The position numbers were made by a program, and so were the translations under genes. Of a stretch of DNA of 64,000 nt, positions 53,212 through 61,802 are shown piece after piece. Origin of the DNA: CAVWZH01 sp963765285 (lineage in GTDB: Bacteria > Acidobacteriota > Terriglobia > Terriglobales > Acidobacteriaceae); contig CAVXVR010000008.1 of assembly GCA_963765285.1 (NCBI GenBank), positions 186,001 through 250,000 on the forward strand. Direction: 5' to 3'. A model generated the notes under the pieces. That model had not been told where the DNA came from. It worked only from the letters and a program-made list of their open reading frames with translations, and did no database searches. Position 1 is the stretch's first letter. Every line of letters begins with the position of its first letter.

Positions 53212-53848
53212 GGCTCTGAAGAAACTGGCGCATGCGTTCCAAGTCTTCTGGCGCTACTTCGGTGAACTGAATTCCGATTCCGAAGCCCGGCCGGCTGTTC
53301 ACGACTTTACCGCTCACCCACAGCTTGCGTTCGTTGATCCAAAGACCAACCTTAAGCGAAGTCCCTTTCTTCAACGGCATCGGCATTTCGACGAAACAAC
53401 CTCCCAGACTCAGGTCGGCAGCTTTGCCCCAAATGGGAGCGCTTTGTCCGTCGGGGTGGAGTTCCACGGAATTCATGGATTTGACTCTGGGATGCAAACG
53501 CCGTTCCGCGGCTTTGGACTGGCGGCCGAAAGAATCGGCTCCCGAGCCAGGCAGGACAACCTCCCACAAGGGCTTTTGCGGAGACATGTTCTGCAGGCCC
53601 ACTTGGCCTTGCTGGGGTGAACCGGGTTGGCCCGCCCATTTAACCAGGAATCGTGCTTTGTTCGGCCCGTGGGTCACCCCGACGATCTCGCCAGCTTTGA
53701 TCTCCGCGGTCACGCCGTTCAGGCGGGCGCCCTCACGGCTGATATCAACTGTGTTTACATTTTCAGAAAAAGGACGACCGTGGATATCGGTTCCGAAGAT
53801 GCGAACCGGAAGGGAGACTTGTGTTCGGGGCTCCTTGCGTTCACCCAT
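53192..53848 (-). CDS. Tandem PilZ-domain protein (c-di-GMP receptor candidate)
   Basis: I chose the ATG at 53848 (218 residues) because the upstream part of the open frame is not conserved in look. Both halves carry PilZ motifs: RKEPR (4-8) with DISREG (35-40), and RLHPR (117-121) with DLSLGG (145-150), each fitting RxxxR and D/NxSxxG. Two intact c-di-GMP sites are therefore likely. No output domain is seen, so it may bind a partner, perhaps to control EPS synthesis or motility. A GGDEF enzyme is encoded at 55268. Confidence 0.82.
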   Translation of the reverse strand: MGERKEPRTQVSLPVRIFGTDIHGRPFSENVNTVDISREGARLNGVTAEIKAGEIVGVTHGPNKARFLVKWAGQPGSPQQGQVGLQNMSPQKPLWEVVLPGSGADSFGRQSKAAERRLHPRVKSMNSVELHPDGQSAPIWGKAADLSLGGCFVEMPMPLKKGTSLKVGLWINERKLWVSGKVVNSRPGFGIGIQFTEVAPEDLERMRQFLQSLTRLPL

Positions 53849-54157
53849 TACCTTGCGATCCCGTCCCTCTGCGGGGAAGTGAATTCGACGTCTTGGGCTC
53901 TTCCCGATGTTAGTGCAGGAAGGTTCCCCCGCCAAGTAACTGCGCGGCACACCGAGCTGACGAGGGCTTCGCGATTCGGCAAAGTCGCTGCAAATACTTG
54001 CATGTGGGGGGTGATCCTGCATTTCGAGTCTTGCTAAGTGACTAGGGACAAAGGGCTTAGAGGAAGCCTTGCGGCACTTGGATTGCACTGCATCAGGGTG
54101 CGCTCTGGCCAGCCCGGATTAAACGGATTCGCCGGAGCATTTGGGGCACCGGGGCGA
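53849..54157. other. Intergenic region between divergent PilZ and hypothetical genes
   Basis: This 309-base stretch must contain the start signals of both flanking genes. Open frames on both strands cross it but show no conserved features and read as extensions of the neighbours. No promoter boxes or repeats were assigned. Confidence 0.4.
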
Positions 54158-54568
54158 ATGGCATATAAAGAAACTTTCTGGATGGCTTGCGACTCCACCG
54201 AACAACTGCGGGCCGAATACGGTCCCTTCCACACGCGAACCGAAGCGGAGCAAGAGGCTCGCAAGCTCGGGTTTGGGTTTCTGCTGCGGTACGAGCACAT
54301 CATTGGCGACAACGAAGACATCAAGGAAGTGCGGTGCGTCTTCATCGAATTGCAGCCGGGCGCAATTGTGCTACGCCCCATTCGCAAGCTGCACACCCGC
54401 TGCGCCACCTGCGGAGAGACGGAAGTGCATAACGAGGCCTGGCAGGCGGAAGTCTGGGCCGATATCCACGAGTTTGAGCATTCCCGGCATCGCGTGCGCC
54501 TCTTCGAGCAGACTCGTGCGGATGGGTTGAAAGAAATCAACGACTGGCGCGACGCATCCTGCGCCTGA
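54158..54568 (+). CDS. Conserved-looking hypothetical cytosolic protein
   Basis: The ATG at 54158 gives 136 residues beginning MAYKETFWMACDSTEQLRA. The protein is soluble and has a central region of mixed strands and helices (FHTRTEAEQEARKLGFGF, EVRCVFIELQPGAIVL) and a CATC motif that might bind metal with downstream His residues (HNEAWQAEVWADIHEFEH). I do not recognise the family. Base usage is like that of its neighbours and the frame is clean, so a real gene is likely. The longer frame from 54038 lacks a good start. Confidence 0.6.
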   Translation: MAYKETFWMACDSTEQLRAEYGPFHTRTEAEQEARKLGFGFLLRYEHIIGDNEDIKEVRCVFIELQPGAIVLRPIRKLHTRCATCGETEVHNEAWQAEVWADIHEFEHSRHRVRLFEQTRADGLKEINDWRDASCA

Positions 54569-54659
54569 CCTCTTGCCGTGCAAGGAACCCGGTCGCGCAT
54601 AGAACATAGAACCTTCTTTTTGTTAATCTGTTTGTGATCATTGCAGACTGCGGTTTTCT

Positions 54660-55121
54660 TTGCGAAAGAATCCATCTATGGTTCTGCTCGTCTCGTTGCT
54701 TCTGGCCCTGATTCCTCTCCTGGGGATAGCCTGGGTGGTGATTTCCGGGACTCTATTCACCGTCGACGGATTGTTCATGTCGCTCATCCTGTTGGCCATG
54801 TCGAGCATCCTCGGGCTGAATGCGCTTTACGAATTGCGCAAGTCTCGAAGCGGCGGGCCGCAGGGAACTCAAACCCCACCGAGGACGGTTGCCGGAGGAG
54901 GGCTCGTTCAAAAGGGCAAGGTAGAGAGCGTGGAATTCTACGAGTCCCACGTCGGACAACCCAACAAGTCCATCGTGAAGCTTTGGCAGGCGCCGAGTTC
55001 ATTCCAGATGCTGGTATTTGAAGGAGACATGCGGAACGCGTTGCCGGTGGGGCAGCGGGTGGAAATTACGTTTCGCAAGCAGAGCGGCTATAACGAACTG
55101 TTGAACGTCAGCTATTCCTGA
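54660..55121 (+). CDS. Small membrane protein with C-terminal soluble domain, function unknown
   Basis: The frame from TTG 54660 gives 153 residues; an ATG at 54678 would remove six. Two membrane helices (MVLLVSLLLALIPLLGIAW and LFMSLILLAMSSILGL) are followed by a Gly/Pro linker and a small beta-rich domain (VESVEFYESHVGQPNKSIVK, QMLVFEGDM, VGQRVEITFRK). No enzyme motif was seen and no named family is recognised. A separate promoter is likely, as 91 bases of gap lie upstream. Confidence 0.6.
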   Translation: MRKNPSMVLLVSLLLALIPLLGIAWVVISGTLFTVDGLFMSLILLAMSSILGLNALYELRKSRSGGPQGTQTPPRTVAGGGLVQKGKVESVEFYESHVGQPNKSIVKLWQAPSSFQMLVFEGDMRNALPVGQRVEITFRKQSGYNELLNVSYS

Positions 55122-55267
55122 GGCGCGGACGCGCCCGATCGTTTCCTCCCTCGCATTACGAAGGTAATGGTGGCGAAGATTTTATCCACGGCCCGCAGCA
55201 GATTCCGATAGAAAATTGGTCGAGTGTTGCCGGACGCGGAAGTGTGCGTCCAGAGGCGGAGGAAGAA

Positions 55268-56092
55268 ATGTCGGCGTCGAAAGATGCGGCTCCAGCGCAT
55301 CCCTCCATGTTGGAACGCGCGGGCGAGATCCAGCAGCAGATTCAGCAGCTTTCCGGGCGCGACTTCCAGTTGTGGTCGATTGGCCTGCTGGTCACGCTGG
55401 TGGTGACCGCGGGGCTTCTTGCGCTGATTCTTCCCAATGTCATGTGGGCGCAGCGGGTGATCCGGATTGAACACGCCTACCTGCCGCAGCTATTTTTTGG
55501 ACTGATCTCGCTGATTCTCCTATTCAACATCTACCTTCTGGGGCAAAAGGCGACCCTCAACAATACGCGGCGGGCCCTGATTCGTGAACTGGTGCTGAAC
55601 GAACGGCTGGAGAGCCTCTCGCTGATCGATCCTCTTACCCAGTTGCTGAACCGGAGGGCCATGAATGAATTGATTCCCCGTGAAGTGGCGCGAGCCAACC
55701 GACTGGGCAGCAGTTTGACCTTCATGACGATCGATCTCAACGGATTCCGGGAAATCAACGCCAAACACGGCGCGCTGGAAGGCGACACCATGCTCACTTC
55801 GTTTGCCCGGATCTTGAGAGCAGTGTTTCGCGGGGGCGACGTCGTATTCCGCCAGGGTGGTGACGAATTTCTAGTCATGATGCCCGACACGACCGAGGAA
55901 CAAGCGGATTCTCCCGTGCAAAGGATGCAACGGGAAGTCGAGCAGTGGAACCTGGACAACAAGAAGAACTACGAGTTATCGTTCCGCTCGGCGCTGGCGC
56001 CGTACGTTACGGGCGCTGATTGGGAGGACGTACTGCGCGACATGGACCGCAAACTCTACCAGAAGAAGCACCAATTAGTGCCGGCGTTCTAA
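55268..56092 (+). CDS. Membrane-bound diguanylate cyclase (GGDEF)
   Basis: The ATG at 55268, with GGAGG about 6 bases upstream, gives 274 residues; the GTG at 55244 is less likely. Two membrane helices (about 36-57 and 71-92) precede a coiled helix and the GGDEF domain (DPLTQLLNRR, TFMTIDLNGFREIN). The active-site GGDEF is at 197-201. The product-inhibition site RxxD is RGGD at 188-191, exactly five residues before it. It should therefore make c-di-GMP from two GTP and be feedback controlled. The tandem PilZ protein at 53192 is a possible receiver of the signal. Confidence 0.9.
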   Translation: MSASKDAAPAHPSMLERAGEIQQQIQQLSGRDFQLWSIGLLVTLVVTAGLLALILPNVMWAQRVIRIEHAYLPQLFFGLISLILLFNIYLLGQKATLNNTRRALIRELVLNERLESLSLIDPLTQLLNRRAMNELIPREVARANRLGSSLTFMTIDLNGFREINAKHGALEGDTMLTSFARILRAVFRGGDVVFRQGGDEFLVMMPDTTEEQADSPVQRMQREVEQWNLDNKKNYELSFRSALAPYVTGADWEDVLRDMDRKLYQKKHQLVPAF

Positions 56093-56128
56093 TTCCGCAA
56101 GCTGTTGATCCGCTTCGCCGCCGCCCTT

Positions 56129-56332
56129 TTAAAGCAACGCTCCGGTCTTCAAACTCAAAATGCTAAGCGCCATTTCCAGCTTCAGGATTGCGTCGTCCAA
56201 TTCTGGGTGGTGCTCGAGTTTCGTCTTCTCCCGCAGAGAGCGCAGCAATTCGTGTGCATGGGAAACATGTTCTTTTGCGTCGGCGAGGGGTGAGGCATTT
56301 CCCTCGCTCTTTCCAGCCGAATCTGATTTCAC
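56129..56332 (-). CDS. Small helical protein, function unknown
   Basis: The GTG at 56332 has GGAGG about 10 bases upstream and gives 67 residues, rich in helix formers: LADAKEHVSHAHELLRSLRE and DDAILKLEMALSILSLKTG. No motif or family is recognised. The more upstream ATG at 56386 would add a basic, poorly ordered lead without a ribosome-binding site. It is convergent with the diguanylate cyclase gene. Confidence 0.5.
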   Translation of the reverse strand: MKSDSAGKSEGNASPLADAKEHVSHAHELLRSLREKTKLEHHPELDDAILKLEMALSILSLKTGALL

Positions 56333-56468
56333 AAGGAAGTTCCTCCGTCGGCCAGGACGAACCAAGAAGCCAGGCCCAACTCGCAAGATATCCCCTGAGA
56401 GGCTTGTCGGTCAAAGAAGAGAGGCGGCAGTTGCCGGCAATCCAGGTCTCAACAGGCCGCGATGCGGT

Positions 56469-56975
56469 TCAATCCTGGCCGGACCACTCGGTCTCGAGTT
56501 TCGGCGGCCGCGTCAGGGTCTGCATCACGACGCAGTATTGCTCGGTCTTTTCGCGCAATCCACGGAGTTGCTCCGGGGTCGCGTTCGGGGCGGCGACGTC
56601 AACCTGAAGACGAATGCTCTCGAACCCGACCGGAACGTCTTTTGAGATTCCCAGAGTGCCGCGAAGATCCAGATCGCCTTCCACGGTTACCTGAATGCGC
56701 TCGGTGGGTATGCCCATGGCTGCGGCCACCATCTGACAAGTGATCTGCGCGCAAGCCGCCAGGGCACCAAGCAAAAGATCACCGGAACAGGCGCCGGCAC
56801 CGGCGCCACCGACTCCCTTGTGGGCCTCGGCCTGATAGATGGCACGCCCGAGATCGACCGAGCAGGCCACTGGAACGTCTGTCTGTCCGCCTTGTGCCCG
56901 AAGAGTGATTTTCGAGGCGTTCGGGTCAGTGCGGTATTGCTCTTTCAGTGGCTTCTGTAGAGATCGGAGATCCAT
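56469..56975 (-). CDS. OsmC/Ohr-family protein
   Basis: A protein of 168 residues. The first conserved part is GACSGDLLLGALAACAQIT, with the cysteine-bearing helix of the OsmC fold, and the second is LREKTEQYCVVMQTL with another cysteine. OsmC and Ohr reduce organic peroxides by a pair of cysteines; this copy keeps a Cys in both places, but the second is in a YCVV context rather than the CPV of Ohr, so it fits the general OsmC group. It probably acts as a single gene. Confidence 0.85.
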   Translation of the reverse strand: MDLRSLQKPLKEQYRTDPNASKITLRAQGGQTDVPVACSVDLGRAIYQAEAHKGVGGAGAGACSGDLLLGALAACAQITCQMVAAAMGIPTERIQVTVEGDLDLRGTLGISKDVPVGFESIRLQVDVAAPNATPEQLRGLREKTEQYCVVMQTLTRPPKLETEWSGQD

Positions 56976-57097
56976 CGCTTCCTCGCTATCGTTCTTTGAG
57001 TTATTGGCCGTTTTTCGTTCGGCGCGCCAACTTGGGCCGAGACTTCTTGAAGGCGTTCCAACCGCATGCTAGCATTTGTGCCCTTGGGGGTTTGCTC

Positions 57098-57370
57098 GTG
57101 CCTAAGTTTGTTATCGAACGCGAAATTCCTGGAGCCGGAAATCTGACCGATGCCCAACTGCGAGAAGTCTCGCAGAAGTCGGTTAATGTTCTGAAGGAAC
57201 TGGGTCCGGAGATCCAGTGGCTGCACAGCTATGTAACCGGCGACAAGGTCTATTGCGTCTATCTTGCGCCGGACGAGGCCATCATTCAGGAACATGCGCG
57301 ACGCGTCGGAATTCCGGCCAATCGCATCTCAGCGGTGCGCCGACTTCTCGATCCTACAAGCGCGGAGTAA
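57098..57370 (+). CDS. DUF4242 / SCO4226-like nickel-binding-type small protein
   Basis: The GTG at 57098, with GGGGG about 8 bases upstream, gives 90 residues beginning MPKFVIEREIPGAGNLT. The ferredoxin-like DUF4242 pattern is clear: KFVIEREIPGAG, then QWLHSYVTGDKVYCVYLAPDE and IQEHARRVGIPANRI. Some relatives bind nickel, but no catalytic role is known. The longer frame from 56948 overlaps the divergent OsmC gene and is not needed. It is convergent with the kinase gene that ends at 57379. Confidence 0.85.
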   Translation: MPKFVIEREIPGAGNLTDAQLREVSQKSVNVLKELGPEIQWLHSYVTGDKVYCVYLAPDEAIIQEHARRVGIPANRISAVRRLLDPTSAE

Positions 57371-57378
57371 CTGTGTTT

Positions 57379-60300
57379 CTAGGACGAGGGAGACGCAGCC
57401 TCCAGCATCAGCACTTCCTCAACCGCTTTTTCGACCGGCATGGCCCAGCCTTCCAACCAGGCGGTCGCGCCTGCCGTGTGGGTCAATGTCTCACGCGCCC
57501 TGTCCAGGGCGGCTTCCAGTTTTTCTTGTTCCGCCGGCGTGAGCGGAGCGCCAATATTTTGACGCAGCGCAGCCGCAGTTCCTGCCAGCCGGAGGGAGCG
57601 TTGCGCTTCGAGTTGAGCGGCGGCTGAGCAGGCGAAACACTCCAGCAGGCGGGCGATGCCGCGCTTATGTCCCAATTGCTGGAACGTTCTTATACTTTCC
57701 CCATAAAGGGAGTGGGCGGCGGAATAATTTCGCTCTTCGTTGGCGAGGTTGCCCAGATCAGCCAGCGTCCCAGCGACACCCCAGGCGTCACCCAGTTCCC
57801 GAAAGATTGCCAAAGCCCGTTCATACAAAGTGCGCGCGGCTGCGGAGTCACCTTGATCGCGCGCCACGTCCCCCTGGTAGTTGGTCGACCAGGCAACACC
57901 CGTGCGATCCGCCAGTCCTTGAAAGATGTCGAGACACTCCGCGTACAGGGAACGCGCGCGAGTATAGTCGCCTTGCAGCTTGACGACATTGGCCAGGTTG
58001 CTGAGGGCCCGGGCAACTGCCTTAGGGTCGTCAAGCTCTCTCCATAGAGCAAGACTTGCTTCGAACAGAATGTTCGCCTTTGCGACGTCGCCCCGGTCGC
58101 GAGCCATGACCGCCAAAGCGTTGAGCGACACGGCGACTCCGGTTTTGTCACCCAACCGAACGGCGATGTCCTGACTTTGGTTCATTAACATCTCGGCGGA
58201 GGCGTAATCGCCCTGCTCACCTGCGAGTACGCCCGCGGCAAAAAGAACTCGAGCCCGCGCTTTGCTTGAACCTGCTGCTCCCGGCAGATTCAGGAGCTTG
58301 CCCAGACGATCCCGGCCTTCGGTGAGATACTCGCGCATCTCCCAAAAACGAAACAGAGCTGCACCGAGGCGCAAGCCCCATTCCGTCTCCCCGGTCTCGG
58401 TCAGCCATTCCAGCCCGGCGAGAAAATTGTCATGTTCGAGGGTGAGGCGTTGCAGCCACTCCACGCCCTGCGGGGTTCCTTGCTCGGTTGCGTCTTCTTC
58501 TGCCAGGACCAGGCAGTAGGCGGCATGGGCGCGCCTGGTCATGCTCTCTTCTCCGCTGGCCTCCAGCTTTTCCACGGCGTACTCGCGAAGCGTCTCCAGC
58601 ATCACGAATCGCGATTCACCCTTCGCCGGTTCGACCTGCTGCACCAGGCTCTTGTTCACCATGGAAGTCACGCCGTCGAGCAGGTCCAAATCAAGATCAC
58701 CCTTAGCGTCACACACGGCTTCGGTGCCTTCCAGAGTGCATCCCCCGACGAACACCGCGAGTCTGCGGAAAAGCTTCTGCTCGGGAACGCTTAGAAGATC
58801 GTAGCTCCAATCGATGGCGGCACGTAGTGTCTGCTGTCGCTGGGGCAGATCTTGTGAACCTCCAGTCAACAACTGCAACCGGCTCGCCAGGCGCGCCAGC
58901 ATGGATGCGGGGGACAGAACCTTGACCCGGGCAGCGGCCAGTTCGATGGCAAGCGGCAGACCATCCAGGCGAGCGCAAATCTCGGTCACAGCAGCAGCGT
59001 TTTCGCGGTTTAATTCAAAATCCGGCCGGGCAGCGACGGCACGTTGGACGAAGAGCGCGACCGCCGGATACTGGGACAGAACCTCAACCGGAGGCAAGTG
59101 ACTGCGAATCCGGAACGGCCAGCGGCGGCACGGGAAATTCATGTTCTCCGTACATGTGCAGCGCAGCGCGGCTCGTTACCAGGATCTTAAGATGGGGACC
59201 TGTAGCCAGAAGCGCAGCTACGGTAGGAGCTGCGGGCGCCAGATGCTCAAAATTATCCAGCAGCAAGAGCATCGGCGCCCGCAAGGACTCTCGTAAATGC
59301 TCTTTCAATATTTCGAAGGACGACTGACCTCCCACTTCCCGGATTCCCAGGGTTTGAACAATCACGGAAGCAATCAATCCCGGATCGTTCAGCGAAGAAA
59401 GCGGAACAAAATGAACGCCCCCTGGAAAGCATTCCGCCAGGCCGTCCGCCACCTGCATCGCCAGGCGGGTCTTGCCGATTCCGCCCGGACCCGTGATCGT
59501 GAGCAAGCGGGCATCCTGACGCAGCAGCAATTCTTTAGCGGCAGTGACTTCCTTCTCGCGTCCGACAAAGCCGGTTCGTTGGAGTGGAAGATTGGCAGGA
59601 CGGGTTTCGAACGGCGGAAGCGGTTTTTCAGAGACATGGTCGCGTATGGCCGCCAGTTCCCGCGCGAGATCTCGCGTTGAGGTGTAGCGCTTGCCAGGGT
59701 CTTTGGCCAGGCATCTCTCGATGGCCCAAGAAAGGGGAGCCGGGACGTCAGCGTTTCTGGCTGCAATCGGATCGGCTGTGTCCCTGAGAATAGCCGCCAG
59801 AGTTTCTGCCACTGTGCTTTTCAGAAAGGCGTGTTTCCCGGCCACCATTTCATAGAGAACCAAGCCGAAGGAGAATTGGTCCGAGCGGAAATCCAGCTGC
59901 CCGCCGTTGGCCTGTTCCGGTGACATGTACTGGACGGTGCCCAGAATCATGCCCGGTCGAGTCTGCCATGCGGTGGGGCTTATCTCCGATGGCTCGGCAC
60001 TCGTTGGCGTTAACTTGGCCACGCCAAAGTCAAGGATTTTGACGAATCCATCCTTTGAAATCATCAGGTTCTCTGGTTTTAAGTCACGGTGCGCGATGCC
60101 TGCTTCATGCGCCTTGGTCAAACCCTCCGCTACCTGGGCGGCGATCTCAATGGTTTTTTGCAAGGGAAGCGGGCCCGCGACCAGCAGTTCGCGCAGCGTT
60201 TTCCCCTCCACCAGCTCCATCGCAATGTAGTGAATGGAACCATCCGTTCCTAAATCGTGGATGGTAATGATATTGGGGTGGTTGAGGGCAGAAGCCGAGC

Positions 60301-60484
60301 GGGCCTCCTGCTCGAACCGGTGTAGCCGGTCGCGATCTGCCGACAAAGCAGGGGGCAGAATTTTGATCGCAATGGTGCGATCAAGGCGCGCGTCCCGCGC
60401 CCGATATACTTCGCCCATGCCGCCCACACCAAGCGGAGCGATGATCTCGTAGGGTCCAAGTTTCGTGTTGGGAGGGAGCGCCAT
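57379..60484 (-). CDS. Ser/Thr protein kinase - ATPase (NB-ARC-like) - TPR regulator, interrupted by a 1-base frameshift
   Basis: Two frames form one protein of about 1034 residues after removal of one base near 59093-59099. The N-terminal Hanks-type kinase has GVGGMGEVYRARD, Lys41, HRDLKPEN (132-139), DFG (152-154) and YMSPEQ. The ATPase part has GPGGIGKTR (332-340) and LLLLDNFEHLAP. In the next frame the family sequence continues with LPPVEVLSQYPAVALFVQR and LDGLPLAIELAAARVKVLSP, then TPR-like repeats (ALSNLANVVKLQGDYTRARSLYAEC). As written the first frame stops at 59084 with the tail ASG. Such proteins sense signals and act on unknown targets. It has no membrane helix. Confidence 0.85.
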
Positions 60485-60541
60485 GGCTGACGCGATTATA
60501 TTCCCAACAATGGGCTACATGAGGATGGCCGGTGGGGGAAT

Positions 60542-60769
60542 CTAGGTGCGGCGCTGCGCTTTCTTAGCTGCTTTCCTTTGTGCTTTCTCGTATTTCTTCA
60601 TCGCCTTCTGCTGTTTCTTGGCCGCCTTGCTTGACGCTTTCTGTTGCTTCTTGGCCGCCTTCTCCGCCTGGCGTGCGCTGTCCGGGCCTCTGAAGACTTG
60701 AGCTTCCGAGGGCGCGAACCAGGCGAGACTCAAGACGAACAACAGTACGAAAGCAGGTATTCGTTTCAT
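60542..60769 (-). CDS. Small secreted Lys/Ala-rich protein
   Basis: The ATG at 60769 gives 75 residues starting MKRIPAFVLLFVLSLAWF, a signal peptide ending near APSEAQ. The mature part is a highly basic low-complexity helix made of AAKKQQKA-like units. No enzyme motif is present. It echoes the basic secreted product at 44365. The longer frame overlaps the start of the glucokinase region and is not used. Function is unknown. Confidence 0.55.
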   Translation of the reverse strand: MKRIPAFVLLFVLSLAWFAPSEAQVFRGPDSARQAEKAAKKQQKASSKAAKKQQKAMKKYEKAQRKAAKKAQRRT

Positions 60770-60803
60770 CGCGTCCCCGAAAACAGAAGGTATGTCTGAG
60801 ATT

Positions 60804-61802
60804 TTACACCGAAGCGGTGGGTCCCGCTGTGCTCCGCAAGGCGAAGCGGGCGGCGCCAAGCAGGGCAACGCCGTCGTTGGTGATGACGCGTACGGGGATG
60901 GCTTCGAGCAATGACTGCATTCGGCCCTTGCCCAGAAAGGATTTCATGAACAACGGGCCGGAGAGTTTCGGAAGCAGCTTGGGTGCAATGCCGCCACCCA
61001 GATAAACCCCGCCGGTCGCCATGATCTTGAGGGCGAGATTTCCAGCTTCGGCACCATAGATGGAAACGAAAAGATCGACGGCTTGTTCGCACAGCGGACA
61101 TTTGCCTTCCAGGGCTGCCCGGGAAATAGCGGCGCCCGGATCGGAGGTTTGCATTTCCTCAGTCAGCCACTTCGGTTCCGCACCACGTCCGGTGTCACGC
61201 AGAAAATGAAAAACATTTACCAGGCCGGGGCCGGAGACGACCCGTTCGTAGCTTACGTGGCCAAAGCGGCCGCGAAGATAGCGCAGCAATTCAATCTCGA
61301 GTTCGTTGTTGGGGGCCAAGTCTTCATGACCGCCCTCGCAGGCGAAAACATGGTGCTGGGAGCCGTCCCAATACATCCCGGCCTCGCCCAGTCCTGTGCC
61401 GGCTGAAATTACAGCTTGATTGCCCACGGGATTGCCGCTGACGCGATTGAGCGAGACTAAGTCTTTGGGGTCAAGGGCAGGGATGCCCCAGGCGTTGGCC
61501 TCGAGGTCGTTGATGAGGAGAGCGCTCTTTATCTTGAGTTCATCCGCCAGACGTTTAGCGTCGACTACCCAGGGAAGGTTAGAGGCCTCGATGCGCCCAT
61601 TGCGCACCGGGCCAGCCACGCCGAAGCAGGCAATCTGCGGATGGAGATCCGAAGAGCTGATGAACTTGGCGACGATCTGGTCCAGGCCGCCATATTCGCG
61701 ACTGGGGAAGACCGAAGCAGAAACCAGATTGAAGCGCCCATTGAGAACGTCGAAATACGCCAGCCGGGCATGGGTGCCTCCGATGTCGCCAGCCAGAATC
61801 AT
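60804..61802 (-). CDS. glk: Glucokinase
   Basis: The 332-residue enzyme begins MILAGDIGGTHARLAYF, with the phosphate-binding GDIGGTxxR motif. It has LLINDLEANAWGI, the ISAGTGLGEA nucleotide loop, CEGGHEDLAP and the late GGVYLGGGIAPK motif, all typical of bacterial Glk rather than ROK kinases (no zinc-binding CxCGxxGC). It phosphorylates glucose with ATP. Its ATG overlaps the zwf stop by 4 bases, so glucose-6-phosphate is made and used by products of one operon. Confidence 0.93.
   Translation of the reverse strand: MILAGDIGGTHARLAYFDVLNGRFNLVSASVFPSREYGGLDQIVAKFISSSDLHPQIACFGVAGPVRNGRIEASNLPWVVDAKRLADELKIKSALLINDLEANAWGIPALDPKDLVSLNRVSGNPVGNQAVISAGTGLGEAGMYWDGSQHHVFACEGGHEDLAPNNELEIELLRYLRGRFGHVSYERVVSGPGLVNVFHFLRDTGRGAEPKWLTEEMQTSDPGAAISRAALEGKCPLCEQAVDLFVSIYGAEAGNLALKIMATGGVYLGGGIAPKLLPKLSGPLFMKSFLGKGRMQSLLEAIPVRVITNDGVALLGAARFALRSTAGPTASV

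Noticed and set aside
57379..59142. Independent TPR protein gene starting at 59142
   Set aside because: The first 16 or so residues overlap the kinase-ATPase frame and have no family match; the family sequence continues across the frames.
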